A stretch of 64,000 nt of DNA, taken from positions 1 to 64,000 of the forward strand of contig CAJUMX010000001.1 of NCBI GenBank assembly GCA_910587705.1. Reading direction: 5' to 3'. The notes beneath the pieces were generated by a model. It saw nothing but the letters and a program-made list of their open reading frames with translations. It searched no databases and was not told the origin of the DNA. A program made the translations under genes and the position numbers. This document shows positions 52,334-60,155 of the stretch, piece by piece (the stretch's first letter is position 1; every line of letters starts with the position of its first letter). This DNA comes from an uncultured Oscillibacter sp. GTDB taxonomy: Bacteria; Bacillota; Clostridia; Oscillospirales; Oscillospiraceae.

Positions 52334-53194
52334 ATGGGGAGGCGTTCCAAACAGCCCCGCCGCCACGGGCGCGGGCTGCTGTTCCTGCTGGCCCTGGTGG
52401 TCCTGACGGGGCTCTATGTCCATTGGGGCAACACGGCCCTGCAAGCCGCCTCCTTCTCCCCCGCCCTCCGGGACCTGCCCCAGGGCTTTGACGGCTGCCG
52501 GTTCGTGGTGCTGGGAGACCTGCACTCCACCTTTTTCGGCGAAAAAAACCAACGGCTCCTGGAGACCGTGGAGGCCCAGGAACCGGAATACATCTTTCTA
52601 GTGGGCGATCTGCTGGACGCCTTCCGGGATATTCCCCCCGGCTATGCAGAGGAAACGGCGGCGGGCTTGGCGGACATCGCCCCCACCTACTACGTCACCG
52701 GCAACCACGAATGGGCCATCGGGGACGTGCCGGAGCTGAAGCAAGCCCTGGAGGCCCAGGGAATAACGGTGCTGTCCAATCAATTTCTCCCTCTGGAGCG
52801 GGGCGGAGACACGGTGGTCCTGGCAGGCATCGACGACCCCAACGGCTACGCGGACCAAAAGTCCCCGGAGGCTCTGGCGGAAGAGGTCCAAGCCGCGTGG
52901 GGAGACCCCTTCTGGATGCTGCTGGCCCATCGAAACGACCATTTCCCGGACCAATACAGCCTGCTGGGCGCGGACCTTGTGATCTCAGGTCACGGACACG
53001 GCGGAGTGATCCGCCTGCCCTTCACGGACGGGCTGGTGTCCACGGACCGGACCTTCTTCCCCTCCTATACGGCGGGGCTCTATGAGCAAAACGGCTCCAC
53101 CCTGTTTGTCACCCGAGGGCTGGGAAATACGGGGCCAAGCTTCCGGCTGTTCAACCGGCCGGAGGTGGCGGTGGTCACTCTGCGTCGGGGATAA
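52334..53194 (+). CDS. Membrane-anchored metallophosphoesterase (YkuE/YaeI-like)
   Basis: 286 residues from ATG 52334 (GGAGG five bases before). An N-terminal basic stretch and one hydrophobic segment (about 13-32) anchor the enzyme outside the membrane. The calcineurin-like core is complete: VVLGDLHSTFF, FLVGDLLDA, YVTGNHEWAIG, LLAHRNDHF, and SGHGHGGVIRLPF. These bind two metal ions and hydrolyse phosphoesters; relatives act on UDP-glucose-type or lipid phosphates, so the substrate is open. The 3' end overlaps the convergent small gene by 20 bases. Confidence 0.88.
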   Translation: MGRRSKQPRRHGRGLLFLLALVVLTGLYVHWGNTALQAASFSPALRDLPQGFDGCRFVVLGDLHSTFFGEKNQRLLETVEAQEPEYIFLVGDLLDAFRDIPPGYAEETAAGLADIAPTYYVTGNHEWAIGDVPELKQALEAQGITVLSNQFLPLERGGDTVVLAGIDDPNGYADQKSPEALAEEVQAAWGDPFWMLLAHRNDHFPDQYSLLGADLVISGHGHGGVIRLPFTDGLVSTDRTFFPSYTAGLYEQNGSTLFVTRGLGNTGPSFRLFNRPEVAVVTLRRG

Positions 53195-53372
53195 ACGGCG
53201 CTTCCCGCAGGGCGTCGGAGATTTGGGAACCCATGCGGAGGCCGTAATAAAAAGAATACAACCCTCGAATCACCGCCGGATCGCCTCGGAGATAGTCCGG
53301 CCAATCCTTTTCATCCGGGATGCTGACTTGCTGGAAATAGAGGTCCTCGACAATTTGGGGAATTTCGGTCAT
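53175..53372 (-). CDS. Small hypothetical protein opposite an XRE regulator
   Basis: 65 residues, acidic and soluble, with IVEDLYFQQVSIPDEKDW at the start; this recalls small DUF6809-like clostridial proteins but the match is uncertain. ATG 53372 has a GGAGG site. It is divergent from the XRE regulator, with operator-like repeats between them, so that regulator probably controls it. The 3' end overlaps the phosphoesterase gene. Confidence 0.6.
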   Translation of the reverse strand: MTEIPQIVEDLYFQQVSIPDEKDWPDYLRGDPAVIRGLYSFYYGLRMGSQISDALREAPFIPDAE

Positions 53373-53398
53373 AAGTACAAGCCTCCAATGATTCAGTT

Positions 53399-53430
53399 CT
53401 ATGTATATTATAATACCACATAGCTATGTA
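53399..53430. promoter_or_regulatory. Operator-like repeats between small gene and XRE regulator
   Basis: CTATGTA occurs at 53399-53405 and 53424-53430, 25 bases apart, and the palindrome ACATAGCTATGT covers 53418-53429. Placement in the divergent promoter region fits an XRE repressor site. Confidence 0.5.
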
Positions 53431-53448
53431 TTGCGTCAAGGGGGAAAT

Positions 53449-53667
53449 ATGGAATTAAGTGAAAAAATCCGGATGCTCCGAAAAGAGCTCGGGAAGTCCC
53501 AACCTGCCGTAGCAGCGGAAATGGGGCTGACCATGCGTGGATACCAGAATATTGAGCTGGGTGCAGAACCCCGATACAGCTCTCTTTTCCGCATTGCAGA
53601 GTATTATGACGTGTCCGTAGACTGGCTGATGGGCCGAACCGAGAACCGTCACGCCCATCGGGGGTAA
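53449..53667 (+). CDS. XRE-family helix-turn-helix regulator
   Basis: 72 residues from ATG 53449 (GGGGGAA before it; the frame is open to 53401 through the operator). A single HTH_3 domain: IRMLRKELGKSQPAVAAEMG, then the recognition helix LTMRGYQNIELG and the SLFRIAEYYDVSVDWLMGRT end, typical of clostridial Cro/CI-like repressors. It likely represses its own gene and the divergent 65-aa gene. Confidence 0.85.
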   Translation: MELSEKIRMLRKELGKSQPAVAAEMGLTMRGYQNIELGAEPRYSSLFRIAEYYDVSVDWLMGRTENRHAHRG

Positions 53668-54221
53668 CGTGTTCTAGCGGGAGAAGGGCAGTCTTTGAGG
53701 AATGGCCTGACCTGGGGATCAGGCCCCACAAAGAGGGTTTTCCGGTCTGCCGGAATGTTCCCATTATGGAAATGGCCTACCGACAGAAAGGTGGGCCCTG
53801 GGGAACAGGCCATGGATGGCATGGAGGTTTCGGGGAGGCGGGCCGCCGAGGGCGGCGGCCCCTACGAGGTGGCCTATCGACAAAAGGGCAGTCCTGGAAA
53901 AAGGCAAACGCATACCCCCTACCACCAGATGAGCGGCAGCGAAAAGAGGAGCTGGTCCATTCGGTGAAGGACAAACCCCCGCTCAACCCGATTGCGCGAG
54001 GGAAGTCATTCCGGCTCCGCCGATCATTCAGCCGCGCCCCCGTATCGTCCCCGTTACTTCTTTTTCTCTTTTGGACCGTGCACGGCCCGTTTTCTCATTT
54101 TCTTCTGGAAGAAAATGAGAAAATGGGGGGTGCATTGCACCAGCCATCGCTGGTATCCAATCCGCCCCGCCCGCAAGGGCGAGTACACCCCTCCCCTCTG
54201 GGGAGCCCCCAAGGAGCGCCT
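53668..54221 (+). repeat. Non-coding leader with repeats and hairpins before mnmG
   Basis: No gene is supported, although the mnmG frame is open through it. Imperfect direct repeats (GGCCTACCGACAGAAAGG near 53773 and GGCCTATCGACAAAAGGG near 53871) and a GC hairpin near 53839-53861 are visible. At 54090-54123 a 16-bp perfect AT-rich inverted repeat has a two-base loop. The low-complexity look suggests copies of a dispersed genome repeat. Confidence 0.45.
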
Positions 54222-56090
54222 ATGCAAGAATTCCCCGCCGGAACCTTCGACATCGCCGTCATCGGCGCCGGCCACGCCGGCATTGAGGCCGCCCTGGCCT
54301 CCGCCCGTCTGGGGCTGGAAACCATCGTTTTCACCATCAATTTAGACGCCGTAGGCAACATGCCTTGCAACCCCGCCATCGGCGGCACCGGCAAGGGCCA
54401 CCTGGTCCGGGAGCTGGACGCCCTGGGGGGCGAAATGGCCCGGGCCGCCGACGAGTGCTGCATCCAATACCGCCTCCTAAACAAGGGCAAGGGCCCCGCT
54501 GTCTGGTCCCTCCGGGCCCAGGCGGACCGCCGGAAGTACCAGGGCCGCATGAAGCACGCCCTGGAGCGCCAGGCGCACCTCACCGTCCGCCAGGGGGAGG
54601 TGGTGGAGGTCCGCACCGGCAAGGACGGCGGCGTCTCCGCCGTGGTCCTGGCCACCGGGGCGGTGTTCGCCGTCCGGGCCGTCATTTTGGCTACGGGAAC
54701 CTATCTCACCGGCCGGACCATCGTGGGCGAGTGGGTGGAGGACTCCGGCCCCGACGGCATGCACGCCGCCACCCGGCTGACGGAATCCCTCTTGAAATTG
54801 GGCCTCCCTCTCCGCCGCTTCAAAACCGGCACGCCTCCCCGGGTCAACGCCCGGACCGTGGACTTTGAGGAAATGGAGGTCCAGCCCGGCGACGCGCTGC
54901 CCGTCCCCTTCTCCTATTCCACCCGGGAGGCCCCGGAAAACCGGGCGGTCTGCTATCTCACCTGGACCACGGAGGAGACCAAGCGCATCATCCAGGAGAA
55001 CCTGGACCGGGCCCCTATGTACTCCGGCCTCATCGAGGGCGTGGGGCCCCGGTACTGCCCCTCCTTTGAGACGAAAATCGTCCGTTTCCCGGACAAGCTC
55101 CGCCACCAGCTCTTTGTGGAGCCCATGGGACTGGACACCGAGGAGCTTTACATTCAGGGCTTCTCCTCCTCCATGCCGGAGGACGTGCAGATTCAAATGC
55201 TCCACAGCGTCCCGGGCCTCCGTCGGGCCGTCATGACCCGGCCCGCCTACGCCATTGAGTACGACTGCATCGACCCCCTGGCTCTGGCGCCCACCCTGGA
55301 GGTGAAGGCCGTCCCCGGCCTCTATGGCGCAGGGCAGTTCAACGGCTCCTCCGGCTATGAGGAGGCGGCGGTCCAGGGCCTCGTGGCGGGGGTCAACGCC
55401 GCCCGGAAGCTCCGGGGGCAGGGCGAATTTGTCCTCTCCCGGGCGGAGAGCTACATCGGCACACTGATTGACGATCTGGTGACCAAGGGCACGGAAGAGC
55501 CCTATCGGATCATGACCTCTCGGAGCGAGTACCGGCTTTTGCTCCGGCAGGACAACGCGGACCTGCGCCTTACCAAACGGGGCTATGAGATCGGCCTGGT
55601 CCCGGAGGAACGTCTCCGGGCCGTGGAGGAAAAATACGCCGCTGTGGAGCGGGAGATCAAGCGCCTGCGCCACACCGGGGCCTCTCCCTCGCCGGAGCTG
55701 GCGGCCTTCCTGGCCTCCAAGGACACGGCGGATGCCCCGGGGGGCTGTCCCCTGGACGCGCTTTTGCGGCGGCCCCGGATTCACTATGACGAGCTGGCTC
55801 CCTTCGACCCGGGCAGGCCGGACCTGCCGCCGGACGTGGCGGAGCAGGTGGAAATCTCCGTAAAGTACGAGGGCTATATCCGCCGCCAGGAAAAGCAGGT
55901 GGAGGATTTTCAGAAGATGGCCTCCCACGCTCTGCCGCCGAATTTGGACTACGGCTCCATCCAGGGTCTCCGGCTGGAGGCCAGGGAGAAGCTGGCGGCA
56001 GTGCGCCCCCTGGACTTGGGACAGGCGTCCCGAATTTCCGGCGTGTCCCCGGCGGACGTGGCCGCCCTGATGATTTTTTTGGAAAAATAG
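54222..56090 (+). CDS. mnmG: tRNA uridine-5-carboxymethylaminomethyl modification enzyme MnmG
   Basis: 622 residues from ATG 54222 (AAGGAG six bases before). The FAD dinucleotide loop VIGAGHAGIEAA, the NMPCNPAIGGTGKGHLVRE stretch and GQFNGSSGYEEAA are all characteristic. It acts with MnmE to make cmnm5U at the wobble position of certain tRNAs in the cytosol. The frame extends about 150 codons upstream through repeats with no homology, so the later start is used. mnmE is not in the window. Confidence 0.95.
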   Translation: MQEFPAGTFDIAVIGAGHAGIEAALASARLGLETIVFTINLDAVGNMPCNPAIGGTGKGHLVRELDALGGEMARAADECCIQYRLLNKGKGPAVWSLRAQADRRKYQGRMKHALERQAHLTVRQGEVVEVRTGKDGGVSAVVLATGAVFAVRAVILATGTYLTGRTIVGEWVEDSGPDGMHAATRLTESLLKLGLPLRRFKTGTPPRVNARTVDFEEMEVQPGDALPVPFSYSTREAPENRAVCYLTWTTEETKRIIQENLDRAPMYSGLIEGVGPRYCPSFETKIVRFPDKLRHQLFVEPMGLDTEELYIQGFSSSMPEDVQIQMLHSVPGLRRAVMTRPAYAIEYDCIDPLALAPTLEVKAVPGLYGAGQFNGSSGYEEAAVQGLVAGVNAARKLRGQGEFVLSRAESYIGTLIDDLVTKGTEEPYRIMTSRSEYRLLLRQDNADLRLTKRGYEIGLVPEERLRAVEEKYAAVEREIKRLRHTGASPSPELAAFLASKDTADAPGGCPLDALLRRPRIHYDELAPFDPGRPDLPPDVAEQVEISVKYEGYIRRQEKQVEDFQKMASHALPPNLDYGSIQGLRLEAREKLAAVRPLDLGQASRISGVSPADVAALMIFLEK

Positions 56091-56149
56091 GAACCGCTGT
56101 TTTCAGACGGTAGGAACCGTCAATACTGATAGGAAAGGAAGCGCTTCCC

Positions 56150-56815
56150 ATGCTGATCGACATGACCCACACCATCACCCCGGAGATCCCCGTCTACCCC
56201 GGCACGCCGGTCCCCAGTCTCACCCCCGCCTGCACCTTCACCCGGGACGGCTTCCGGGAGACCCTGCTGACCTTCTCCTCCCATACCGGCACCCATATGG
56301 ACGCTCCCGCCCACCTGTTCCAGGACGGGCGGACCCTGGACCAAATGCCCATGTCCCAGTTTTCCGGCCGGGCCACGGTGCTGGACGTGTCCCAGGAGGG
56401 CCCGGTCATTACGGAGGAGTTCCTCCGGTCCAACTACGAGGCCATCCACTGTGCCGATTACATCTTGTTCTACACCGGCTGGGAGGATCGCTGGGGCACG
56501 GAGCGCTTTTTGGAGGACGCCTTCCCCGTTCCCGACGAGGACGCGGCCCGGTATCTGGTCTCTCGGGGGCTCAAGGGCGTGGGCACCGACGCCATCAGCA
56601 TTGACCGGATGGGAGACAGCAAGCTCCCGATCCACCACATCCTTTTGAAGGACAGCATTTTGAGCATTGAAAACCTGTGCCTGAAAAAGGTCCGGGGGCG
56701 GAAGGACTTTTTGTTCTTCGCCCTGCCCATGAAATTCCAGGACACTGACGGCGCTCCCGTCCGCGCGTTCGCGGAGCTGCGGGAGGCGTTTGAGGGAGAG
56801 AGGAGAAGACGTTGA
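56150..56815 (+). CDS. Cyclase-family hydrolase (kynurenine formamidase-like)
   Basis: 221 residues with the metal site HTGTHMDAPAH of the cyclase/KynB superfamily (PF04199), plus the N-terminal MLIDMTHTITPEIPVYPG. Members hydrolyse N-formylkynurenine or isatin-type amides with bound zinc or manganese. No tryptophan-degradation genes are near, so the substrate here is unknown. Its stop overlaps the start of murT (TTGA), and GGAAAGGAAG precedes its own ATG. Confidence 0.85.
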   Translation: MLIDMTHTITPEIPVYPGTPVPSLTPACTFTRDGFRETLLTFSSHTGTHMDAPAHLFQDGRTLDQMPMSQFSGRATVLDVSQEGPVITEEFLRSNYEAIHCADYILFYTGWEDRWGTERFLEDAFPVPDEDAARYLVSRGLKGVGTDAISIDRMGDSKLPIHHILLKDSILSIENLCLKKVRGRKDFLFFALPMKFQDTDGAPVRAFAELREAFEGERRRR

Positions 56816-58134
56816 AAAAACTTCTGGCTATTACCGTCTGTAAGCTGGGGCGCTTTGTGGGAAAACTCATCGGCAAGGGCAGCTCCATGCCCGGGAAGTT
56901 TGCCCTGAAAATCTGCCCGGACATTCTTCGACGGGTGGAGCTGCCGGAGCATATCATCGCCGTCACCGGCTCCAACGGGAAAACCTCCACCGTGGAGATG
57001 ATCGCCGCCATCCTCCGGGCGGACGGAAAAACCGTGGTCTACAACGAAGAGGGCTCCAACCAAATCGAGGGCGTAACCACCCTGGTGCTGACCCACGCCA
57101 CCCTGGGGGGCAAGGTCCGGGCGGATGTGCTCCTCATCGAGTCCGACGAGCGCTACGCCGTCCACACCTTCCAATTCTTTCACCCCACAGAGTTTGTGGT
57201 GACCAACCTCTACCGGGACCAGCTCACCCGAAACGGCCACCCGGAATGGGTCTACGACTCCATTCTCCCGGCCCTCCACCCCGAGACGGAACTGCTTTTA
57301 AACGCCGACGATCCCCTGTCCTCCTGCTTCGCCCAGGGGCGGGAGAAGGTGAAATGGTTTGGCCTGGACCAGTGCTCCATCTCCACGGATACCCCCACCG
57401 GGGTCTATCACGACGGGGCCTTCTGCCCCCTCTGCCACGCTCCCATGGAGTATGACTACGTGCACTACAACCACATTGGAGCCTATCGCTGCACGAAATG
57501 CGGACACAAAAAGCCTGCCACAGATTACGCCGTCACGGCGGTGGACCTGGAAAATGCCCGGATCACCATTGACGGCAAGGTCCAAATTACCCTGGCCTTC
57601 CGGAGCATCTACAACATTTACAACATTCTGGCGGCCTATGCCGCCTGCCGGGAGTGCGGCGTGTCCGGCGAAACCGCCGCCGCCGTCCTCAGCAATTATC
57701 TGCTGAAAAACGGCCGGATGCAGACCTTCCGTCTGGGGGCCCGCCACGGCACGCTGCTGACCAGCAAGCACGAAAACTCCATCGCCTACGACACGAACCT
57801 CCGCTATATCGCCGCCTCGGAGAAGGACTGCACGGTGCTGGTCATCGTGGACGCGGTGAGCCGGAAGTACTTCACCAGCGAAACCAGCTGGCTGTGGGAC
57901 ATCGACTTTGACCAGCTGAACGCCCCCCATGTAAAGCGGGTGGTGCTGGCGGGCCGGTACTGCAACGACTTGGCAGAGCGGTTCTCCTACACGGAGGTGG
58001 AAAACTGGTCCGTGGAGCCGGATATCGCCGCGGCGGCGTCGGAGCTGAAAAACAGCGGGGACGAGGAGCTGTTCGTCGTCACCTGCTTCTCCGACCGGGA
58101 CAAGATTCTCAGCCGCGTGGAAAAGGAGGCGTGA
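56812..58134 (+). CDS. murT: MurT-type Mur ligase (lipid II isoglutaminyl synthase subunit)
   Basis: 440 residues from TTG 56812 (AGGAG upstream, overlapping the previous stop). Mur ligase core with IIAVTGSNGKTSTVEM, NEEGSNQIEGVTT and LIESDERYAV, a ribbon insert with CPLCHAPM and CTKCGHK that binds zinc in MurT, and a DUF1727 C-terminal domain. MurT activates the D-Glu carboxylate of lipid II; its partner GatD delivers ammonia from glutamine to give D-isoglutamine. The gatD homologue follows after three bases but lacks its catalytic residues, so the ammonia source is unclear. Confidence 0.92.
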   Translation: MKKLLAITVCKLGRFVGKLIGKGSSMPGKFALKICPDILRRVELPEHIIAVTGSNGKTSTVEMIAAILRADGKTVVYNEEGSNQIEGVTTLVLTHATLGGKVRADVLLIESDERYAVHTFQFFHPTEFVVTNLYRDQLTRNGHPEWVYDSILPALHPETELLLNADDPLSSCFAQGREKVKWFGLDQCSISTDTPTGVYHDGAFCPLCHAPMEYDYVHYNHIGAYRCTKCGHKKPATDYAVTAVDLENARITIDGKVQITLAFRSIYNIYNILAAYAACRECGVSGETAAAVLSNYLLKNGRMQTFRLGARHGTLLTSKHENSIAYDTNLRYIAASEKDCTVLVIVDAVSRKYFTSETSWLWDIDFDQLNAPHVKRVVLAGRYCNDLAERFSYTEVENWSVEPDIAAAASELKNSGDEELFVVTCFSDRDKILSRVEKEA

Positions 58135-58137
58135 GGC

Positions 58138-58872
58138 ATGGACGTGCGGATCATCCACTTTTACCCGGACCTGATGGACCTCTACGGAAGCCGGGCCAAC
58201 CTGCTGGCCTTGCGGCGCTATCTGGAGCACCTGGACTGTACGGTCACGGTGGAGACTGTCCTCCCCGGCGGCGGGGCGGACATCTCCCGAGGGGACTTCT
58301 TCTTTATGGGCGCGGGGACGGAGCGCGCCGCCCGGGCCGCTATGGCGGACTTCTCCCGCTATGGGGAGCCCTTGAAGGCCGCCGCCCTGGACAACGCCGC
58401 CATGCTCTTCGCCGGAACGGCCATGGACCTGCTGGGCAAATCCGTCCAGGAGGCGGACGGCAGCTCCTATGAGGGCCTTGGGCTGGCCTCCTTCGCCGTG
58501 GAGCACGGCAAAAAACGCATCGTCGGGGATGTGTACGGACACACGGACCTCTATCCGGAGGCGGTGGTGGGCTTTCTGAACAAGTGCGGCGTGGTCTCCG
58601 GCGTGGAGACGCCGCTTTTGACAGGGCTGGACCTGGGCTTTGGCAACGAGAAGGAGCGGGGGCCGGAGGGCTTCCATTGGAAAAACGTCTTTGCCTCCCA
58701 GCTGACGGGTCCCCTGCTGGTGAAAAACCCCAAGCTTCTGGAGACCGTGGCCGCCGCCATCTATGCCCGCCGGGGCAAGCCCCTGCCGGTGGACCGGCCC
58801 GTAGACCGCTGGGCGGAAAAAGCCTATGCCGTCACGGAGGAGCAGCTCCGGGCCCGGGCGCAAGCAAAATAG
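58138..58872 (+). CDS. gatD: GatD-like amidotransferase homologue without catalytic Cys and His
   Basis: 244 residues with clear GatD identity: IIHFYPDLMDLYGSRANLLA, YEGLGLASF, FGNEKERGPEGFHWKNVF, GPLLVKNPKLLE. In S. aureus GatD the nucleophile lies in ICGGYQFLG (C94) and the catalytic His in YLHGP (H189). Here these read FAGTAMDLLG (A92) and QLTGP (T190), so neither residue is present. The helper loop GFENHGG is GFLNKCG. The frame is otherwise complete and coupled to murT, so it is not a decaying gene. It may be a structural or regulatory partner, or work with free ammonia. Confidence 0.85.
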   Translation: MDVRIIHFYPDLMDLYGSRANLLALRRYLEHLDCTVTVETVLPGGGADISRGDFFFMGAGTERAARAAMADFSRYGEPLKAAALDNAAMLFAGTAMDLLGKSVQEADGSSYEGLGLASFAVEHGKKRIVGDVYGHTDLYPEAVVGFLNKCGVVSGVETPLLTGLDLGFGNEKERGPEGFHWKNVFASQLTGPLLVKNPKLLETVAAAIYARRGKPLPVDRPVDRWAEKAYAVTEEQLRARAQAK

Positions 58873-59051
58873 GTAATCAGCTCCAGCGTTCTGTCCGGAA
58901 TGGACACTCTCTACCTTTCCCTGGCGGAGGGCGGTATGCAGCCTTTTCACCGTCCTTCCCTGTCGGCGGATTTTGCATGTTTTTTCATTCCAAGTTGACC
59001 GCTGAACAGCAGCCCCTTCCAGTCCCTCCCTCCCCCTCCAGATTTTGAGGG

Positions 59052-59080
59052 TTGCCCCCGACGGCCGTTTCCGGTATCCT
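59052..59080 (+). promoter_or_regulatory. Possible sigma-A promoter of the SleB-like gene
   Basis: TTGCCC (59052-59057), 17 bases, TATCCT (59075-59080), 42 bases before the start codon. The -10 match is moderate. Confidence 0.45.
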
Positions 59081-59122
59081 TGTCTGTGAACTCCACACAA
59101 GAAAGGAAACGTAAGGAAACCT

Positions 59123-59899
59123 ATGAAACGAACACTCTTATGCGGACTTCTCGCCGTCGCGGCCCTCTGCCTCCCTGTCCAGGCCGCCCGGCCCGCCAAT
59201 CTCCAGGTGGACGGGGAACTTTTAAACGCCTCCGCCTACGTGGAGGCGGGCACCACCTACGCCCCCCTCCGGGAGCTGCTGGAGTCTCTGGGAGACTGGA
59301 ACGTCTGGTGGGACGGCTCCGCCGCCCGCGCGGTCTCCGAGGATGCCTCTTTGTCGGCAGACCCTGACGGCGGCTTTCTGACCGTCAACGGCCAGCGCTA
59401 TCCCTGCGTGGTAGACGTGGTGGAGGGCCGGACCTACGTGCCTCTGCGCCTGACCGCGGAGGCCCTGGGCGGAAGCGTCCGGTGGGACCCCTGGCTGGAC
59501 GGGGCAGCTGTGACCTCTCCCGGTGCGGAGCACGACGCCATGGACTACTACTGGCTCTCCCGCATCATCCACGCCGAAAGCGGCGGCGAGGCTCTGGAGG
59601 GTCAGATCGCCGTAGGCAACGTGGTGCTAAACCGGGTCTCCAGCGGAGACTTCCCCGACAGCATTCCCGGCGTCATCTTCGACGACGAGAACGGCGTGCA
59701 GTTTGAGCCGGTGTCCAACGGCACCGTGACCAATGCGCCCACGGAGCTGTCCCTGGAGGCCGCCCGGCGGGCCCTGTCCGGGGAGAACACCGCAGGGGAC
59801 GCGCTCTACTTCTTCGCTCCGGCCCTGTCGCAGGGAAGCTGGATCGACTCCAGCCGCACCTACCGGCAGACCATCGGCTGTCACCGTTTCTACAACTAA
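59123..59899 (+). CDS. SleB-like cell-wall hydrolase with copper-amine-oxidase-like N-domain
   Basis: 258 residues: signal peptide (about 1-21, QAA end), a beta domain of the copper amine oxidase N-terminal type (about 28-132, TYAPLRELLESLGDWNVWWD and TYVPLRLTAEALGG), and a hydrolase_2/SleB catalytic domain (about 138-258). In the latter WLSRIIHAESGGEALEGQIA contains the catalytic Glu and VGNVVLNRV follows. SleB enzymes are lytic transglycosylases acting on spore cortex or sporangial wall. It stands alone with its own terminator. The link to the Csp genes is functional only by inference. Confidence 0.88.
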   Translation: MKRTLLCGLLAVAALCLPVQAARPANLQVDGELLNASAYVEAGTTYAPLRELLESLGDWNVWWDGSAARAVSEDASLSADPDGGFLTVNGQRYPCVVDVVEGRTYVPLRLTAEALGGSVRWDPWLDGAAVTSPGAEHDAMDYYWLSRIIHAESGGEALEGQIAVGNVVLNRVSSGDFPDSIPGVIFDDENGVQFEPVSNGTVTNAPTELSLEAARRALSGENTAGDALYFFAPALSQGSWIDSSRTYRQTIGCHRFYN

Positions 59900-59918
59900 C
59901 GCACCTGGCATTTTCAAG

Positions 59919-59948
59919 CCCCGGCGGACCGCTCCGCCGGGGTCTTTT
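59919..59948 (+). terminator. Rho-independent terminator
   Basis: A perfect 10-bp stem (59919-59928 with 59933-59942) followed by TCTTTT. Confidence 0.8.
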
Positions 59949-60005
59949 GTGATATTCGCTTTAAATCGGCGAAAAATTTCCTTGGAATTTTAGGAAATTT
60001 ATTTC

Positions 60006-60033
60006 TTGTGCATCCTCCCCGTTTTCCTATATT
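60006..60033 (+). promoter_or_regulatory. Candidate gdhA promoter
   Basis: TTGTGC (60006-60011), 16 bases, TATATT (60028-60033); transcript leader of about 115 bases before the gdhA ATG. Confidence 0.45.
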
Positions 60034-60155
60034 CTATAGACAGGTAAATTCCCGGCTCACTTTCACGCCGAAACTCCCAAAAAATGGCATATCTGTCCCG
60101 GAATGGGGCACTCTATGAGAAGCGGCGAAAGGGCCGGACAAAGGGGCGATCTTTC

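Noticed and set aside
53766..54221. 152-residue N-terminal extension of MnmG
   Set aside because: The extension is repeat sequence without homology; ATG 54222 has a proper AAGGAG site and matches the normal MnmG start.
57298..59199. 633-codon minus-strand frame opposite murT and gatD
   Set aside because: No start site and it covers three plus-strand genes with clear family matches.
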